Notes under the pieces: generated by a model
Seen by the model: the letters and a program-made list of their open reading frames with translations, nothing else
Database searches by the model: none
What the model was told of the DNA's origin: nothing
Program-made: the position numbers and the translations under genes
Part shown: one piece after another, positions 8,694 to 18,058 of the stretch
Position numbering within the stretch: position 1 is the first letter of the stretch
Layout of the letters: each line of letters opens with the position of its first letter
Assembly (NCBI GenBank): GCA_964414595.1
Contig: CAYPXJ010000001.1
Coordinates: 62,001 to 126,000 of the forward strand
DNA: 64,000 nt
Origin: CAYPXJ01 sp964414595
GTDB taxonomy: Bacteria; Pseudomonadota; Alphaproteobacteria; Rickettsiales; CAIJLX01
Reading direction: 5' to 3'

Positions 8694-9848
8694 TTACGGC
8701 AGAATTTTGCAGGTGAGCGGCGGGAAACCATTAAACCCAACGGAGGAATAGGTCGTGGTGTAGGCGCCGGCATTCAGGAAATAAAGCTTATCGCCTACGC
8801 CAAGCGTTTTCGGCAGGTAATATTCCGTTTCTTCGTAGATGATATCGATGCTATCGCAGGTCGGGCCGGCGAGAATCACGCGGCCGCATTCGCCTTCGTC
8901 TTCCCGGCCCTTGGTCGTCGTGATTTTATATTGAATCGCTTCCGCTTCGGTGAGGCCACTGAATTTGCCGATATCGAGATACACCCAACGCGTATCACCC
9001 ATTTCTTTGTTGCGCGAAATCAGCAGCACTTCGGACTGAATCGCACCCGCTTCCGCTACCATATAACGCCCCGGCTCCATCATCAGATGCAGTTTTTTAT
9101 TTGGGAAATGACGCTCCACCGATTCATGAATCGCCTCGGCAAAATCCTCAATGGGCGGCACCGGCGTGCGGTACGGCACAGGGAAACCGCCGCCCAAATT
9201 CAGCGCCTGCAATTCAATGCCTTCGGAAAGCACATCGTCATACACCGCCTGCGCAAGCGATATAGAAGCAAAATATGGCTCGGTAATGGTTTGCTGCGAA
9301 CCCACGTGGAAGGAAATGCCATACGGCGTTAAACCGCGCGCTTTTGCGTTCACCATCATCTCGAGCGCCACATCGCGCGTGCAACCAAATTTTTTGGAAA
9401 GCGGCCAGCCAGCACTAAATTCACCACCCACGCGAATGCGCGCAAAAATCTTCGCACCCGGAGCATTCTGGGCAATTTTCTCAAGTTCTAACAACGAGTC
9501 GCAGGCATACATTTCTACGCCCGCTTCATGCGCGAAACGAATATCCTCCGCGCGTTTGATCGTATTGCCGAAAATAATATCGGTCGGTTTTGCTCCGGCT
9601 TTCAGCACCATTTCGATTTCCGCGCGCGAGGCGGAATCAAATTTTGAGCCGAGTTTGGCAAGCAGCGCCAGAATCTCCGGCGCGGGATTTGCCTTCACCG
9701 CATAATGGCAATGAATATCCGGCATCGCCTTTTTAAGTTTGTTAAACTGCGCTTCTACGCGCGCCAGATCCAGCACAAGAACCGGACCATCATGGCGATG
9801 ATTCTTGAGATAATCTTGTATTTTCGATGGAAGACCTATATCAATCAT
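8694..9848 (-). CDS. Ornithine (lysine) decarboxylase, PLP group IV
   Basis: This 384-residue alanine-racemase-fold decarboxylase makes putrescine (or cadaverine) for polyamine synthesis. K52 in HYAVKANPAP is the PLP lysine; HVGSQ near 190, GGGFPVPY near 225 and EPGRYMVAE near 265 bind the cofactor; GPTCDSID near 330 carries the active-site cysteine from the partner subunit. Length and motifs fit the short alphaproteobacterial ODC/LDC subgroup rather than DAP decarboxylase. The gene starts 45 bp from the divergent queH, so both promoters must share that interval. Confidence 0.9.
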   Translation of the reverse strand: MIDIGLPSKIQDYLKNHRHDGPVLVLDLARVEAQFNKLKKAMPDIHCHYAVKANPAPEILALLAKLGSKFDSASRAEIEMVLKAGAKPTDIIFGNTIKRAEDIRFAHEAGVEMYACDSLLELEKIAQNAPGAKIFARIRVGGEFSAGWPLSKKFGCTRDVALEMMVNAKARGLTPYGISFHVGSQQTITEPYFASISLAQAVYDDVLSEGIELQALNLGGGFPVPYRTPVPPIEDFAEAIHESVERHFPNKKLHLMMEPGRYMVAEAGAIQSEVLLISRNKEMGDTRWVYLDIGKFSGLTEAEAIQYKITTTKGREDEGECGRVILAGPTCDSIDIIYEETEYYLPKTLGVGDKLYFLNAGAYTTTYSSVGFNGFPPLTCKILP

Positions 9849-9893
9849 CCGCTTTGTATAAGAAATTTTAGCCGCATCGTATAGAAAAAATTT

Positions 9894-10565
9894 ATGTGGT
9901 ACGAACGACCCGAAAATCGGCCCTTTATTCCGCTCACTCCGCCAAGCGGCGACAAGCGCGTGCTAATGCACAGCTGCTGCGCGCCGTGCGCGGGCGAATT
10001 GATGGAAGCGATGCTCGATAATAATATTGAGCTGACCATTTTTTTCTATAACCCGAATATTCATCCGAAAAAAGAATATGAGATTCGGAAGAATGAAAAT
10101 ATCCGCTATGCAGAAAAACTCGGCATCCCTTTTGTCGATGCCGATTACGATGTGCAGGAATGGTTTGCACGCGCCAAAGGCATGGAGCGCGAGCCCGAAC
10201 GCGGCGTGCGTTGCACGATGTGTTTTGATATGCGTTTTGCGCGCACCGCGCTTTATGCGCATGAGCATGGTTTCAAGGTCTATACGAGTTCGCTCGGCAT
10301 TTCGCGCTGGAAAAATATGGATCAGATTAATGATTGCGGCACACGTATGGCGGCGGCCTATCCGGATGTAACCTACTGGGATTATAATTGGCGCAAAGAA
10401 GGCGGCGGTGCGCGTATGTATGAAATCGCCAAGCGCGAAAATTTCTACAAACAGGAATATTGCGGCTGTATTTATAGCCTGCGCGATTCCAACGAATGGC
10501 GCGAAAAAAACGGCCGGGAAAAAATCGCCATAGGCGAACAATATTACGAAGAAAAAATCGCCTGA
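9894..10565 (+). CDS. queH: Epoxyqueuosine reductase QueH
   Basis: This 223-residue protein (DUF208) catalyses the last step of queuosine synthesis in tRNA as the non-QueG enzyme. The conserved cysteines that bind the Fe-S cluster and metal are visible: HSCCAPC near residue 27, GVRCTMCFDMR near 105 and QEYCGCIYS near 195. The HSCCAPC motif and the Y-NPNIHP segment are diagnostic. It is transcribed alone; the downstream 168-bp A+T-rich gap separates it from the next gene. Confidence 0.93.
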   Translation: MWYERPENRPFIPLTPPSGDKRVLMHSCCAPCAGELMEAMLDNNIELTIFFYNPNIHPKKEYEIRKNENIRYAEKLGIPFVDADYDVQEWFARAKGMEREPERGVRCTMCFDMRFARTALYAHEHGFKVYTSSLGISRWKNMDQINDCGTRMAAAYPDVTYWDYNWRKEGGGARMYEIAKRENFYKQEYCGCIYSLRDSNEWREKNGREKIAIGEQYYEEKIA

Positions 10566-10733
10566 TAGGGCGGCTTTCCCAATAGATAAAATCCCGTACT
10601 TTTACCTATCCTATTGTATTTTATAGGGTTTTATACCTCTATTTTACCCTCAACTTCTTTTCGAATTGTCACAAAAACGTCATATTCGAGGCGTAAAGTT
10701 TAATCATAAAGGTTACGTAATAGGAGAACGTAT

Positions 10734-11657
10734 ATGATTGGTAAAACATTACTTGGTGCAGGTTCATTTCTCGCAAAAAACTGGAAATCCGCACTCATCT
10801 GGACAGGTGTTGTCGGCGCGGGTACGCCGATTGTGGCCAAAGGCGCGCTTGATGCGACCGCTGGCGAAGGAAATGTAGCCTCACAATTTATACAAGACCA
10901 TGTCATGGATACTCAAATTTCCTTTGCCCATAACGTTGCTTCCAACGTCGGTTACGTGGCCAACGAACTTTCCGAACCCGCACGGGATGCTTTTGCCGAA
11001 GGACTGGAAAAAGGACAGAAATCAGAATTCGAACTGCCCGCCCTTTTTGGCCAGGTAAATGCACCGGCGGTGGCTCAAGCTCAAGCCCCCGGTCAGCCGG
11101 GCCAGGCAAATGCACCGGCCGCTGCGGCACCGCATGCCGGAAATCCGCACGCCGCGGCTCCAGGCGAAGGTTTCACTTTTGAGGGTGCGAAAGACACGGC
11201 TTATAAAGGCGCCGACAACGCCTGGGATTGGTTCTGGGATCGTTGGAACAGCGATAATAAAGCCTTCGGCCCGATGGCAACCGGCGGCGCAGGCCTTGGC
11301 CTCGTGATGCTGGGCAAACTCGGCATGCCGTTTGTAGGCAAAATGGGCAGCGTGCTCACCGCCGGTGCGATTGGCCTTACCGGCTGGCGTATGTATTCCA
11401 ACGGGCAAGAAATGCGCCACGATGTGAAAGAAGTTTTCACCGGCATCGATACGGCAGAAGTTACGATACCGCGTTCCAATAGCCTGCCAACCGTGCCTGA
11501 TTTGGCACCCGGTATGCAGATTGAAAATATAGCTCAAATGCCGCCTGTCGATCAGGCATTGGCCGCACTCGGCAGCCCGATGTCTTTGGGTAAAGGCATG
11601 ACGAACACGCCACCTGCACTGCCCGTTTCAAGCGGCCGCGCACTGGCTATGAATTAG
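10734..11657 (+). CDS. Uncharacterised membrane protein with Ala/Pro-rich linker
   Basis: I do not recognise this 307-residue protein. It has a hydrophobic segment near residues 20-40, an Ala/Pro/Gln-rich low-complexity linker at about 105-150 and a glycine-rich hydrophobic stretch at about 185-225 (GGAGLGLVMLGKLG) that could form a membrane hairpin. The start is supported by AGGAG seven bases before ATG. Its stop TAG lies within the Shine-Dalgarno of the next gene, so the two are translationally coupled. Composition and small-residue-rich helices suggest an envelope or pore-type protein, but no function is assigned. Confidence 0.75.
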   Translation: MIGKTLLGAGSFLAKNWKSALIWTGVVGAGTPIVAKGALDATAGEGNVASQFIQDHVMDTQISFAHNVASNVGYVANELSEPARDAFAEGLEKGQKSEFELPALFGQVNAPAVAQAQAPGQPGQANAPAAAAPHAGNPHAAAPGEGFTFEGAKDTAYKGADNAWDWFWDRWNSDNKAFGPMATGGAGLGLVMLGKLGMPFVGKMGSVLTAGAIGLTGWRMYSNGQEMRHDVKEVFTGIDTAEVTIPRSNSLPTVPDLAPGMQIENIAQMPPVDQALAALGSPMSLGKGMTNTPPALPVSSGRALAMN

Positions 11658-11666
11658 GAGATAACT

Positions 11667-12407
11667 ATGTGGCCATTACTTAAAGGAACATTATTTACAG
11701 CGGTAACCTGGGTAGCGGGTTCGCTTATCGGTTCTAAAGTGACGGAAAGTATGGGCATTCAGTTTCCGCAAGTGCCTAATCCCGCCGCACAACCGCAAAA
11801 TAACCCCGCGGCAGGACCCCAGAAGCCCGTTGCCACGTCACCCTCTGTTGCCTATGCACCCGCACCTTCCGCTGACCGCGGCCAACTTTTCCTGGGCCAG
11901 GCTTTTGCCAGTATTCTCGGCAAAATGGCTAACGATGCCCAATTAGAGCAAAATACGATGACGCGCGTGGGGTTGCCGGCAAATACGCAAAAAATGGACT
12001 ATCTGCGCGACGCGGCAAAACCCGGCTCAGATGCCTATAATCTGATGATTTCCGAATTGGGTAATTTTGATTTTGCACAACTGACCACGAATCCGAATGA
12101 ATTTAAGCGTTTTGCCGAAGCGGTAAGCCACAAAATTGATCTGCATTACGCACTGGAAAATCGCGATGCGCTTCAGCACCAGCGAGAAACATTGGTGGCA
12201 CAGCTTGATACTATCCCGCGTGGCTGGCTAGGTGGCGATTCTAATGCCGCTGAACGCAAGCAAATTTCAGAAAAAATTGCCTCGCTGGATGGGACGCTGG
12301 TATCGCTGGGTGAAGGCATTACAGCCCCCACAAACCTTCCTAATATCGATCAAAAGGCCTATGTCGCCGCACGCTCGGAAGGCCGCAGCCGTAGCCATAC
12401 CGCGTAA
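11667..12407 (+). CDS. Uncharacterised protein with N-terminal membrane anchor
   Basis: This 246-residue protein has one N-terminal hydrophobic segment (residues 3-22, LLKGTLFTAVTWVAGSLIG), then a Pro/Ala/Gln-rich stretch to about residue 70 and a helical C-terminal half. It begins nine bases after the preceding gene with AGGAG overlapping that gene's stop codon. Both partners share the plan of membrane segment plus Ala/Pro linker, suggesting they act together at the membrane. No family was recognised. Confidence 0.73.
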   Translation: MWPLLKGTLFTAVTWVAGSLIGSKVTESMGIQFPQVPNPAAQPQNNPAAGPQKPVATSPSVAYAPAPSADRGQLFLGQAFASILGKMANDAQLEQNTMTRVGLPANTQKMDYLRDAAKPGSDAYNLMISELGNFDFAQLTTNPNEFKRFAEAVSHKIDLHYALENRDALQHQRETLVAQLDTIPRGWLGGDSNAAERKQISEKIASLDGTLVSLGEGITAPTNLPNIDQKAYVAARSEGRSRSHTA

Positions 12408-12408
12408 A

Positions 12409-12762
12409 TTATTTGCGCTCTTTATAAACTTCTACGCCCGCGGAATCCGCAACACGCAGTGCGTCCGGTTTTTCCACACGTACCTTTACCCACACGATAC
12501 GCTTATTTTCCATCACCAGCGTAGCAATATAGTCGGCTAGTCTTTCCACCAAATAAAAGCGGCTTTCTTCCACACGCTCGGCGATGACTTTTACCAACTC
12601 CTGATAATCAATCGTATCTTCAAGATTATCGCTAAGCTGCGCTTTGGAAGCATCAAACGCATAGCTGATATTCAAAATAACGTTTTGCTTTACGTTACGT
12701 TCGATATCGTAAGCACCAATAATGGCGCGCAGCCGTAAATTTTTAATACGGGTAATAAGCAC
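12409..12762 (-). CDS. folB: Dihydroneopterin aldolase-like protein
   Basis: This 117-residue protein has the tunnel-fold T-fold pattern of FolB/FolX: an N-terminal strand with IIGAYDIERNVKQNV, the stretch DTIDYQELVKVI, and FYLVERLADYIA supplying the catalytic Glu region. FolB cleaves dihydroneopterin to 6-hydroxymethyl-dihydropterin in folate synthesis. It starts with GTG six bases after the guaB stop and is likely co-transcribed with guaB, giving a purine/folate pair. FolX-type epimerase activity is the alternative. Confidence 0.83.
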   Translation of the reverse strand: MLITRIKNLRLRAIIGAYDIERNVKQNVILNISYAFDASKAQLSDNLEDTIDYQELVKVIAERVEESRFYLVERLADYIATLVMENKRIVWVKVRVEKPDALRVADSAGVEVYKERK

Positions 12763-12768
12763 GTTATC

Positions 12769-14280
12769 CTATCGATCGTTAGGGTAATTGGGCGCTTCGC
12801 GCGTAATCACGACATCGTGCACATGGCTTTCGCGCAGTCCGGCACCCGTCATACGCACAAATTGCGCATTCTTTTTAAGTTCTGCAATAGTACGGCTGCC
12901 CGTATAACCCATCGCCGCGCGCAAACCGCCAATCAGTTGATGCACTACGGTAGAAACCGGTCCTTTGTAAGGCACGCGGCCTTCTACACCTTCTGGAACA
13001 AGTTTGAGTTTATCGGCTACTTCGGCCTGGAAATACCTGTCAGCCGAGCCGCGCGCCATCGCGCCAATCGAGCCCATACCGCGGTAGGATTTATACGAAC
13101 GGCCCTGGTAGAGAACCACTTCACCGGGCGCTTCTTCCGTGCCTGCAAGCAAACCGCCAATCATCGCCGCATCCGCGCCGGCAGCCATCGCCTTGGCGAG
13201 ATCGCCGGAATATTTTATACCGCCATCGGCAATCACGCGCACGCCGCTGCCTTTGCACGCCGCCACCACTTCCAGAATCGCCGAAAATTGCGGCACACCC
13301 ACACCGGCGACAATACGCGTGGTGCAAATGGAACCGGGACCAATACCGACTTTTACCGCGTCTGCCCCGGCTTTAATAAGCGCCTTCGCCGCTTCTGCCG
13401 TGGCAATATTACCGGCGACAATGGCGAGGTCTTTATATTCTTTACGTATATCGCGCACCGTTTCGATCACGCCTTTGGAATGCCCATGCGCGGTATCGAC
13501 GATCACCGCATCCACGCCGGCATCGGTAAGCGCTGCGACACGCATCATGCCATCCTTACCCACACCGACGGCAGCTGCTACACGCAAGCGGCCCAGCGCA
13601 TCTTTCGCCGCGTTCGGATATTGGTTGGCTTTCTCAATATCTTTAACCGTAATAAGGCCGATACACTGGTATTTTTTATTCACCACGATTAATTTTTCAA
13701 TGCGATGCTTATGCAGCAAACGCTTGGCCTCGGCGAGCGAAACACCCTCCTGCACCGTTACCACGTCCTGCGTCATCAACCGGCTGACTTTTTCAGAAAG
13801 ATTTTCGGCAAAACGTACATCACGATTGGTGAGAATGCCAAGCAGCTTGCCGGAATCTTCCGTTACCGGAATGCCGGAAATTTTATGTTTCTGCATGAGC
13901 TGCAGCACATCGCGCAGGCTGGCATCCGGGCGCGTCGTTACCGGGTTCACCACCATCCCTGACTCGAACTTCTTAACCTTGCGAACTTCGTCGGCCTGCT
14001 TGCCGATTTCCAGATTTTTGTGAATACAACCCATGCCGCCATGCTGCGCCATGACAATCGCCAGCCGCGATTCCGTTACCGTATCCATGGCGGCGGAAAC
14101 CAGCGGAATGCCCAATTTTATATTACGCGCGAAGAAAGTTTCCGTTTGGGTGCGTGCCGGTAAAACCTCGGAATAACCGGGCTTCAAAAGCACGTCATCA
14201 AACGTAAGCGCTTCGGGTGCGTGGAAGGAAAAAGCATGCGTCTTGCGTGGCATGCCGTTATCCACTATAGGATTCGTCAC
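12769..14280 (-). CDS. guaB: IMP dehydrogenase
   Basis: This 503-residue enzyme oxidises IMP to XMP in GMP synthesis. It shows the TIM-barrel core (LTFDDVLLKPGYS at residue 24), two CBS domains inserted at about 105-225, the catalytic-cysteine loop GIGPGSICTTR near 315, DGGIKYSGDLAKA near 355 and the C-terminal flap. The GTG start at 14280 is preferred because AAAGGAG lies about ten bases upstream; the ATG at 14253 has no Shine-Dalgarno. It is divergent from the ExoD-family gene with only 29 bp between. Confidence 0.97.
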   Translation of the reverse strand: MTNPIVDNGMPRKTHAFSFHAPEALTFDDVLLKPGYSEVLPARTQTETFFARNIKLGIPLVSAAMDTVTESRLAIVMAQHGGMGCIHKNLEIGKQADEVRKVKKFESGMVVNPVTTRPDASLRDVLQLMQKHKISGIPVTEDSGKLLGILTNRDVRFAENLSEKVSRLMTQDVVTVQEGVSLAEAKRLLHKHRIEKLIVVNKKYQCIGLITVKDIEKANQYPNAAKDALGRLRVAAAVGVGKDGMMRVAALTDAGVDAVIVDTAHGHSKGVIETVRDIRKEYKDLAIVAGNIATAEAAKALIKAGADAVKVGIGPGSICTTRIVAGVGVPQFSAILEVVAACKGSGVRVIADGGIKYSGDLAKAMAAGADAAMIGGLLAGTEEAPGEVVLYQGRSYKSYRGMGSIGAMARGSADRYFQAEVADKLKLVPEGVEGRVPYKGPVSTVVHQLIGGLRAAMGYTGSRTIAELKKNAQFVRMTGAGLRESHVHDVVITREAPNYPNDR

Positions 14281-14309
14281 GTTTTTTCAACTCCTTTCCC
14301 ACTACACCC

Positions 14310-14915
14310 ATGGAAAACCAAGAACGACTGAGCGCCCTTCTCTCCCGCTTCTCGCAGGAACTGCAAAAGCGAGATGCCATATCTTTGCAGGAAATCTGCA
14401 CCTTTTTTGAAGAGCGGACCTTCTTTTTCCTGCTTATTATTATTAGCGCCGTGATAGCCGTGCCGATACCCTTACCGGGCATAAAATCGGTGATGGCGCT
14501 GCCCTGCCTGCTGCTCACTTTTCAGGTCATGATAGGCCGCAAAACGCCCTGGTTGCCCAAAAAAATCGGTGCCACACGGCTTTCATCGCAGCAATTAAAT
14601 AATAGCGTTACCTGGCTGCTGAAACATTTGCGTAAACTCGAAAACCGCATTCGCCCGAACATGCTGCATCTGAGTAGCGAACGGTTTGAGCCCCTCGTAT
14701 CGCTAGGCCTGCTGATTATCAGCGCGTTTATTCTTCTGCCCGCACCGGGCACCAATGAAATTCTCGGTTTAGGGGTTTTGGTGACTTCGATTGGCATGCT
14801 CGAGCGCGACGGGCGTATTATATTAGGCGGGCTGATTTGGGGCTTATGCGTGTGCGTGGGGATGGCATTACTCGTGTGGATTTTTGGAACCACCATCTTC
14901 CACGAACTGACTTAA
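14310..14915 (+). CDS. ExoD-family membrane protein
   Basis: This 201-residue protein matches the exopolysaccharide synthesis ExoD family: an N-terminal helix with LSRFSQELQK, four to five predicted membrane segments (about 40-60, 65-80, 130-150, 155-175, 178-198) and the PLPGIKSVMALPCLLL and LPAPGTNEILGLGVL motifs typical of the family. ExoD was named for altered exopolysaccharide and alkali sensitivity in rhizobia; its molecular role is unclear. It converges with the next gene, overlapping by four bases. Confidence 0.85.
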   Translation: MENQERLSALLSRFSQELQKRDAISLQEICTFFEERTFFFLLIIISAVIAVPIPLPGIKSVMALPCLLLTFQVMIGRKTPWLPKKIGATRLSSQQLNNSVTWLLKHLRKLENRIRPNMLHLSSERFEPLVSLGLLIISAFILLPAPGTNEILGLGVLVTSIGMLERDGRIILGGLIWGLCVCVGMALLVWIFGTTIFHELT

Positions 14916-16171
14916 CGGCGCATTTCGTCTGCGCCTTTTTGTTTTTTGGCTTCCTGAATCGCTTCCTGTGTTTTACCGGAATTGAAACGCCCTAAATCTT
15001 TTGCATCGACATCGTGTGACTTGATCATCGCAAGCGCTTCTTTGATGCCGCTATCCATTTGTGCGGCAAGCTGCGCCGGCGTGACATCACCTTTGCTTTG
15101 CACTTTTACCGTCGCGCTCTCTTTACTCGTCATCTGAATAGAAGTTTTCACTTCCGCCGTTTTTGGCTTATGCGCGTCACGCTCTTTCGCTTCCATTTTG
15201 CGCTCGCCCATTTCGCGTTTGTGATCGATAAACGCACGATTCACTTCGCGATTATGGCTGCGCTCTTTATCGCGCTCTTTACTGGGATCTTTATTGGCAA
15301 GCGCCGGGTCCGCCTTCGCCAAAAATTCTTTTTCATCCTGGTGATGGGTGTGGCCCGGTAATTTTTCCGTCTGCGAATTACGGCCTTGCGACTCGCGAAA
15401 TGCCGCACGCAGTTTTGCCCAGATATCGCGGCGTTTACTCGCCGTACGCACTGGTTCTGCTGCCGGCTGCTGGTCCGGTTTGCGCTGCGGCTCTTCGATC
15501 ACTGCCTGCAGATTCATCGCCTGCGTAAGCGTGCGTTTCATCTCCGCCTGAAGTTGCAGCGGACGTTGTACCACCGCATCTTTCAGCGGCTGCACAAAAC
15601 TATAATTCTTGTCATTTTCCTTGGTTAAACCATACGTTGCCAGCGCCGGCACCACGGCTTCTCCTAACGCGAGAGATGCTTTTGTGAGCGCTTCCGCAAG
15701 AATACGCGTACCACTCGCGCGGCCCTCTTTTCCTTTAAGCAAAGGCATGATCTGCGGCTTCATAACCGCGAAATGCGCCTGCATGATCTGCATCAATTTA
15801 TCGAATTTCTGTGATTGGAAAAAGGCATGCAGCGCCTCGGCAAAACCGGCATAACGTTCCTTCGACATCAATTCAAAATTACCGTTCAGACTAATCTGCG
15901 TACCGAGCAGGTTTTTAAGTTCTTCCGCAATCGCGAGCCTATCTTTGCGTGTATCGAGATCGGCGAGCATTTCCTGCAATTCCATGCGCAGATCGGCATC
16001 TTCCGCGCTAACAATTTCATGCCCGGAAGCCGAAACCTGCATCACGGCATCCACCGCGCGCTCCTGCTCCTCTGTCACTTCCTGCGATTTGCCGAACAAC
16101 AAATGATACAGATCCTCGGATGTCATTCCGAGCTCATTCAGCATCTCTGTTATGCGCTGTTGTTTCTCCAC
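14912..16171 (-). CDS. Uncharacterised 419-residue protein, charged C-terminal half
   Basis: No family is recognised. The N-terminal 230 residues are helical and acidic; residues about 240-350 are extremely rich in Lys, Glu, Asp and His (for example DPSKERDKERSHNREVNR) and are predicted disordered or coiled. The GTG start has AGGAG seven bases upstream. It follows the 307-residue gene by nine bases and they form a two-gene unit. The low-complexity charged region suggests a scaffold or secreted/structural role, without proof. Confidence 0.72.
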   Translation of the reverse strand: MEKQQRITEMLNELGMTSEDLYHLLFGKSQEVTEEQERAVDAVMQVSASGHEIVSAEDADLRMELQEMLADLDTRKDRLAIAEELKNLLGTQISLNGNFELMSKERYAGFAEALHAFFQSQKFDKLMQIMQAHFAVMKPQIMPLLKGKEGRASGTRILAEALTKASLALGEAVVPALATYGLTKENDKNYSFVQPLKDAVVQRPLQLQAEMKRTLTQAMNLQAVIEEPQRKPDQQPAAEPVRTASKRRDIWAKLRAAFRESQGRNSQTEKLPGHTHHQDEKEFLAKADPALANKDPSKERDKERSHNREVNRAFIDHKREMGERKMEAKERDAHKPKTAEVKTSIQMTSKESATVKVQSKGDVTPAQLAAQMDSGIKEALAMIKSHDVDAKDLGRFNSGKTQEAIQEAKKQKGADEMRR

Positions 16172-16180
16172 GTCCCTCTC

Positions 16181-17104
16181 CTAACGCGCAAGCGTGTGTG
16201 ATGCGCCTGCTGCTTTTGCGTCTTTCAAATCCCCGGTTTTTCCGGCGCTGGAAATCTGCGCCTGTAATGCTTCATTTTCCTCGCGTAATTTATGCACTTC
16301 GCCAGCATGATACGCTTCCGGCAGCGCCACTTTAATGCCGAGATCCTTCAGCATGACGTTCGCATAAACCTGCAATTTTACAGGGTCTTTGAGAATTTCA
16401 CGCTTCTCTGCACGCGTAAGCTTTTTCAAATCCTTGCCAAATTTCTGACCGATTTCATACGCCATGCGCAGCCGCACGCGTGACATATCCGAGCGCCCGA
16501 ATACTTTGTGATTATCCAACGCCGAATCGATCGACTGGAATAATTTTTTCGACATTTCGGTATCGTACGGTGCGAAACGGCGCTCATTCACCACATCGCA
16601 TTTCGCGGCACCCACACCCTTTGCATAACCGAGCGTCAATGCTTCCATATCCGAACTGACCTTGGGCACCGGTTCGGAAAGTTCGCGCTGCACGTAATTA
16701 AATGCGCCCTTCACCACAATCGCGAGCAATTCGTTTAACATGTAGGCCTGCTCAGGATGATTCGGATCATTCAGCCCAAGCGCCACATATTGCGTGACCC
16801 AACTTGTCGCCTGGAAAAGGTTGGAATCCTGCGAGGGATAAAACAAGCTGTAATCCACGCCATCTTCCAACACGTCGTCAAATCGCGCCAGCGTGCGACG
16901 AATCGGATTTTGGTATTTCAATTTGATAAGCGCTTTTTCCAACATGTCTTCTTCGGCATTGGAAAGCAGCATGCGCGAAAGATCCACCCCGCGGCTGGTT
17001 TGCAGCGCATAAGTCATCCCGCCGGTACGACCCGTGCCGTCAATCTTCTCGAGTAAGGCCTGCTGACCTAACGCTGGACCACTATTTTCAACCTGCGCAA
17101 CCAT
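16181..17104 (-). CDS. Uncharacterised 307-residue protein
   Basis: This soluble, mostly helical protein has no signal peptide or membrane segment. The centre carries SDMSRVRLRMAYEIGQKFGKDLKKLTRAEKREIL, residues about 260-290 form a short coiled coil (EVHKLREENEALQAQI). It is first of a two-gene unit with the downstream charged protein. I recognise no domain; conserved-looking composition and a regular start suggest a real gene. Confidence 0.7.
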   Translation of the reverse strand: MVAQVENSGPALGQQALLEKIDGTGRTGGMTYALQTSRGVDLSRMLLSNAEEDMLEKALIKLKYQNPIRRTLARFDDVLEDGVDYSLFYPSQDSNLFQATSWVTQYVALGLNDPNHPEQAYMLNELLAIVVKGAFNYVQRELSEPVPKVSSDMEALTLGYAKGVGAAKCDVVNERRFAPYDTEMSKKLFQSIDSALDNHKVFGRSDMSRVRLRMAYEIGQKFGKDLKKLTRAEKREILKDPVKLQVYANVMLKDLGIKVALPEAYHAGEVHKLREENEALQAQISSAGKTGDLKDAKAAGASHTLAR

Positions 17105-17207
17105 AGATATACGTGCGTTAAACGCACCCTTTCACCCTAAATCTACCGAGCGAATGTTACAGTTTGATGACAGTTTGAAAGAGAAATTTTCTTAAGAATT
17201 CTGAGGG

Positions 17208-17477
17208 TTAAGTTGCCTTTTTCTGCGCTTTGGCATCTTCTGCCGCATTCAAGGCATACACACACAGATCTTCGAACGAAACATTGTTTTTTTCTGCCAA
17301 TTCCAACAGCTTAGCGAAGGAGTCCATCACTTCTTTCGGAATGGTGCCACCCCGCTCTTTGGAAAGCCAGGCCGCCTGGTTTTGCAACGGGTGATTGCCG
17401 GGTTTTGGATCCCCAATATAGACATCAAACGGAGCTTTTTGCCCCCCAAAATCGCACGGAATGGTGAATTTTTTCAT
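17208..17477 (-). CDS. DUF2610 family protein
   Basis: This 89-residue protein begins KKFTIPCDFGGQKAPFDVYIG and contains HPLQNQAAWL, which match the DUF2610 family that I associate mainly with Rickettsiales and related alphaproteobacteria. It is cytosolic, about the family's usual length, and of unknown function; the helical C-terminal half resembles small regulatory adaptors. It is divergent from rpoZ (116 bp between starts). Its presence is one of the clearest taxonomic hints in the window. Confidence 0.85.
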   Translation of the reverse strand: MKKFTIPCDFGGQKAPFDVYIGDPKPGNHPLQNQAAWLSKERGGTIPKEVMDSFAKLLELAEKNNVSFEDLCVYALNAAEDAKAQKKAT

Positions 17478-17593
17478 AGTTTGAACTTAGCGCTTTTCCG
17501 CTTTTATTTCAATAGGACGCGCGAAAAAGCTTGCTTTGGCCGGTAACGCTCGTTAAAAGAACCGCCTTAATCTGCATTCTAAAGGGGTACATT

Positions 17594-17983
17594 ATGGCAC
17601 GGGTTACAGTTGAAGATTGTCTGGATAAAGTGGAAAGCCGTTTTGAGTTGGTATTGCTGGCGGCACAACGCGCGAAGGACATTGCTTCCGGCCTGCCCCT
17701 GACCATCGACCGCAACGACGAGAAAGACCCGGTTCTGGCACTGCGCGAAATCGCGAAAGAATCGGTGCAAGCCGATAAGCTGCGCGAATCCTTGATCCAG
17801 TCTTACCAGAAAATGGCGGATACGGACGCCTTGCCAAACGATGAGCAAATGAACGAAGCGCTGCTTGCGAAAGAAGCCGGTGAAGAAATCAAGAGCATGA
17901 CTTCCGATACCGCGGACGAAGACGAAGCTGGCGACGATGCAGGCTTTTCGTTCGAAGGAGAAAATATCATATCCAAAGATTAA
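17594..17983 (+). CDS. rpoZ: RNA polymerase omega subunit
   Basis: This 129-residue small subunit helps fold and assemble beta-prime of RNA polymerase. The N-terminus MARVTVEDCLDKVESRFELVLLA (signature beginning) and the conserved RAKDI segment with DKDPVLALREIA are classic. The ATG at 17594 is chosen over upstream in-frame codons because it gives the canonical N-terminus. The acidic C-terminal tail (DTADEDEAGDDA) is longer than in enterobacteria. It is followed 75 bases later by spoT, the standard arrangement. Confidence 0.96.
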   Translation: MARVTVEDCLDKVESRFELVLLAAQRAKDIASGLPLTIDRNDEKDPVLALREIAKESVQADKLRESLIQSYQKMADTDALPNDEQMNEALLAKEAGEEIKSMTSDTADEDEAGDDAGFSFEGENIISKD

Positions 17984-18058
17984 TCTGCAAGCCATATTGG
18001 CTAATTCCCGCGTATTTTGCTATCATCAGGCTTGCGCTTGAAAAAGGAGGCGCAAGTT

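Noticed and set aside
10580..10660. A+T-rich imperfect dyad (ATAAAATCCC/GGGTTTTAT) after queH
   Set aside because: Stem is interrupted and no T-run follows; could be chance in A+T-rich DNA.
12817..14023. Overlapping open frames of 291 and 294 residues antisense to guaB
   Set aside because: They lie fully within guaB and arise from its codon bias.
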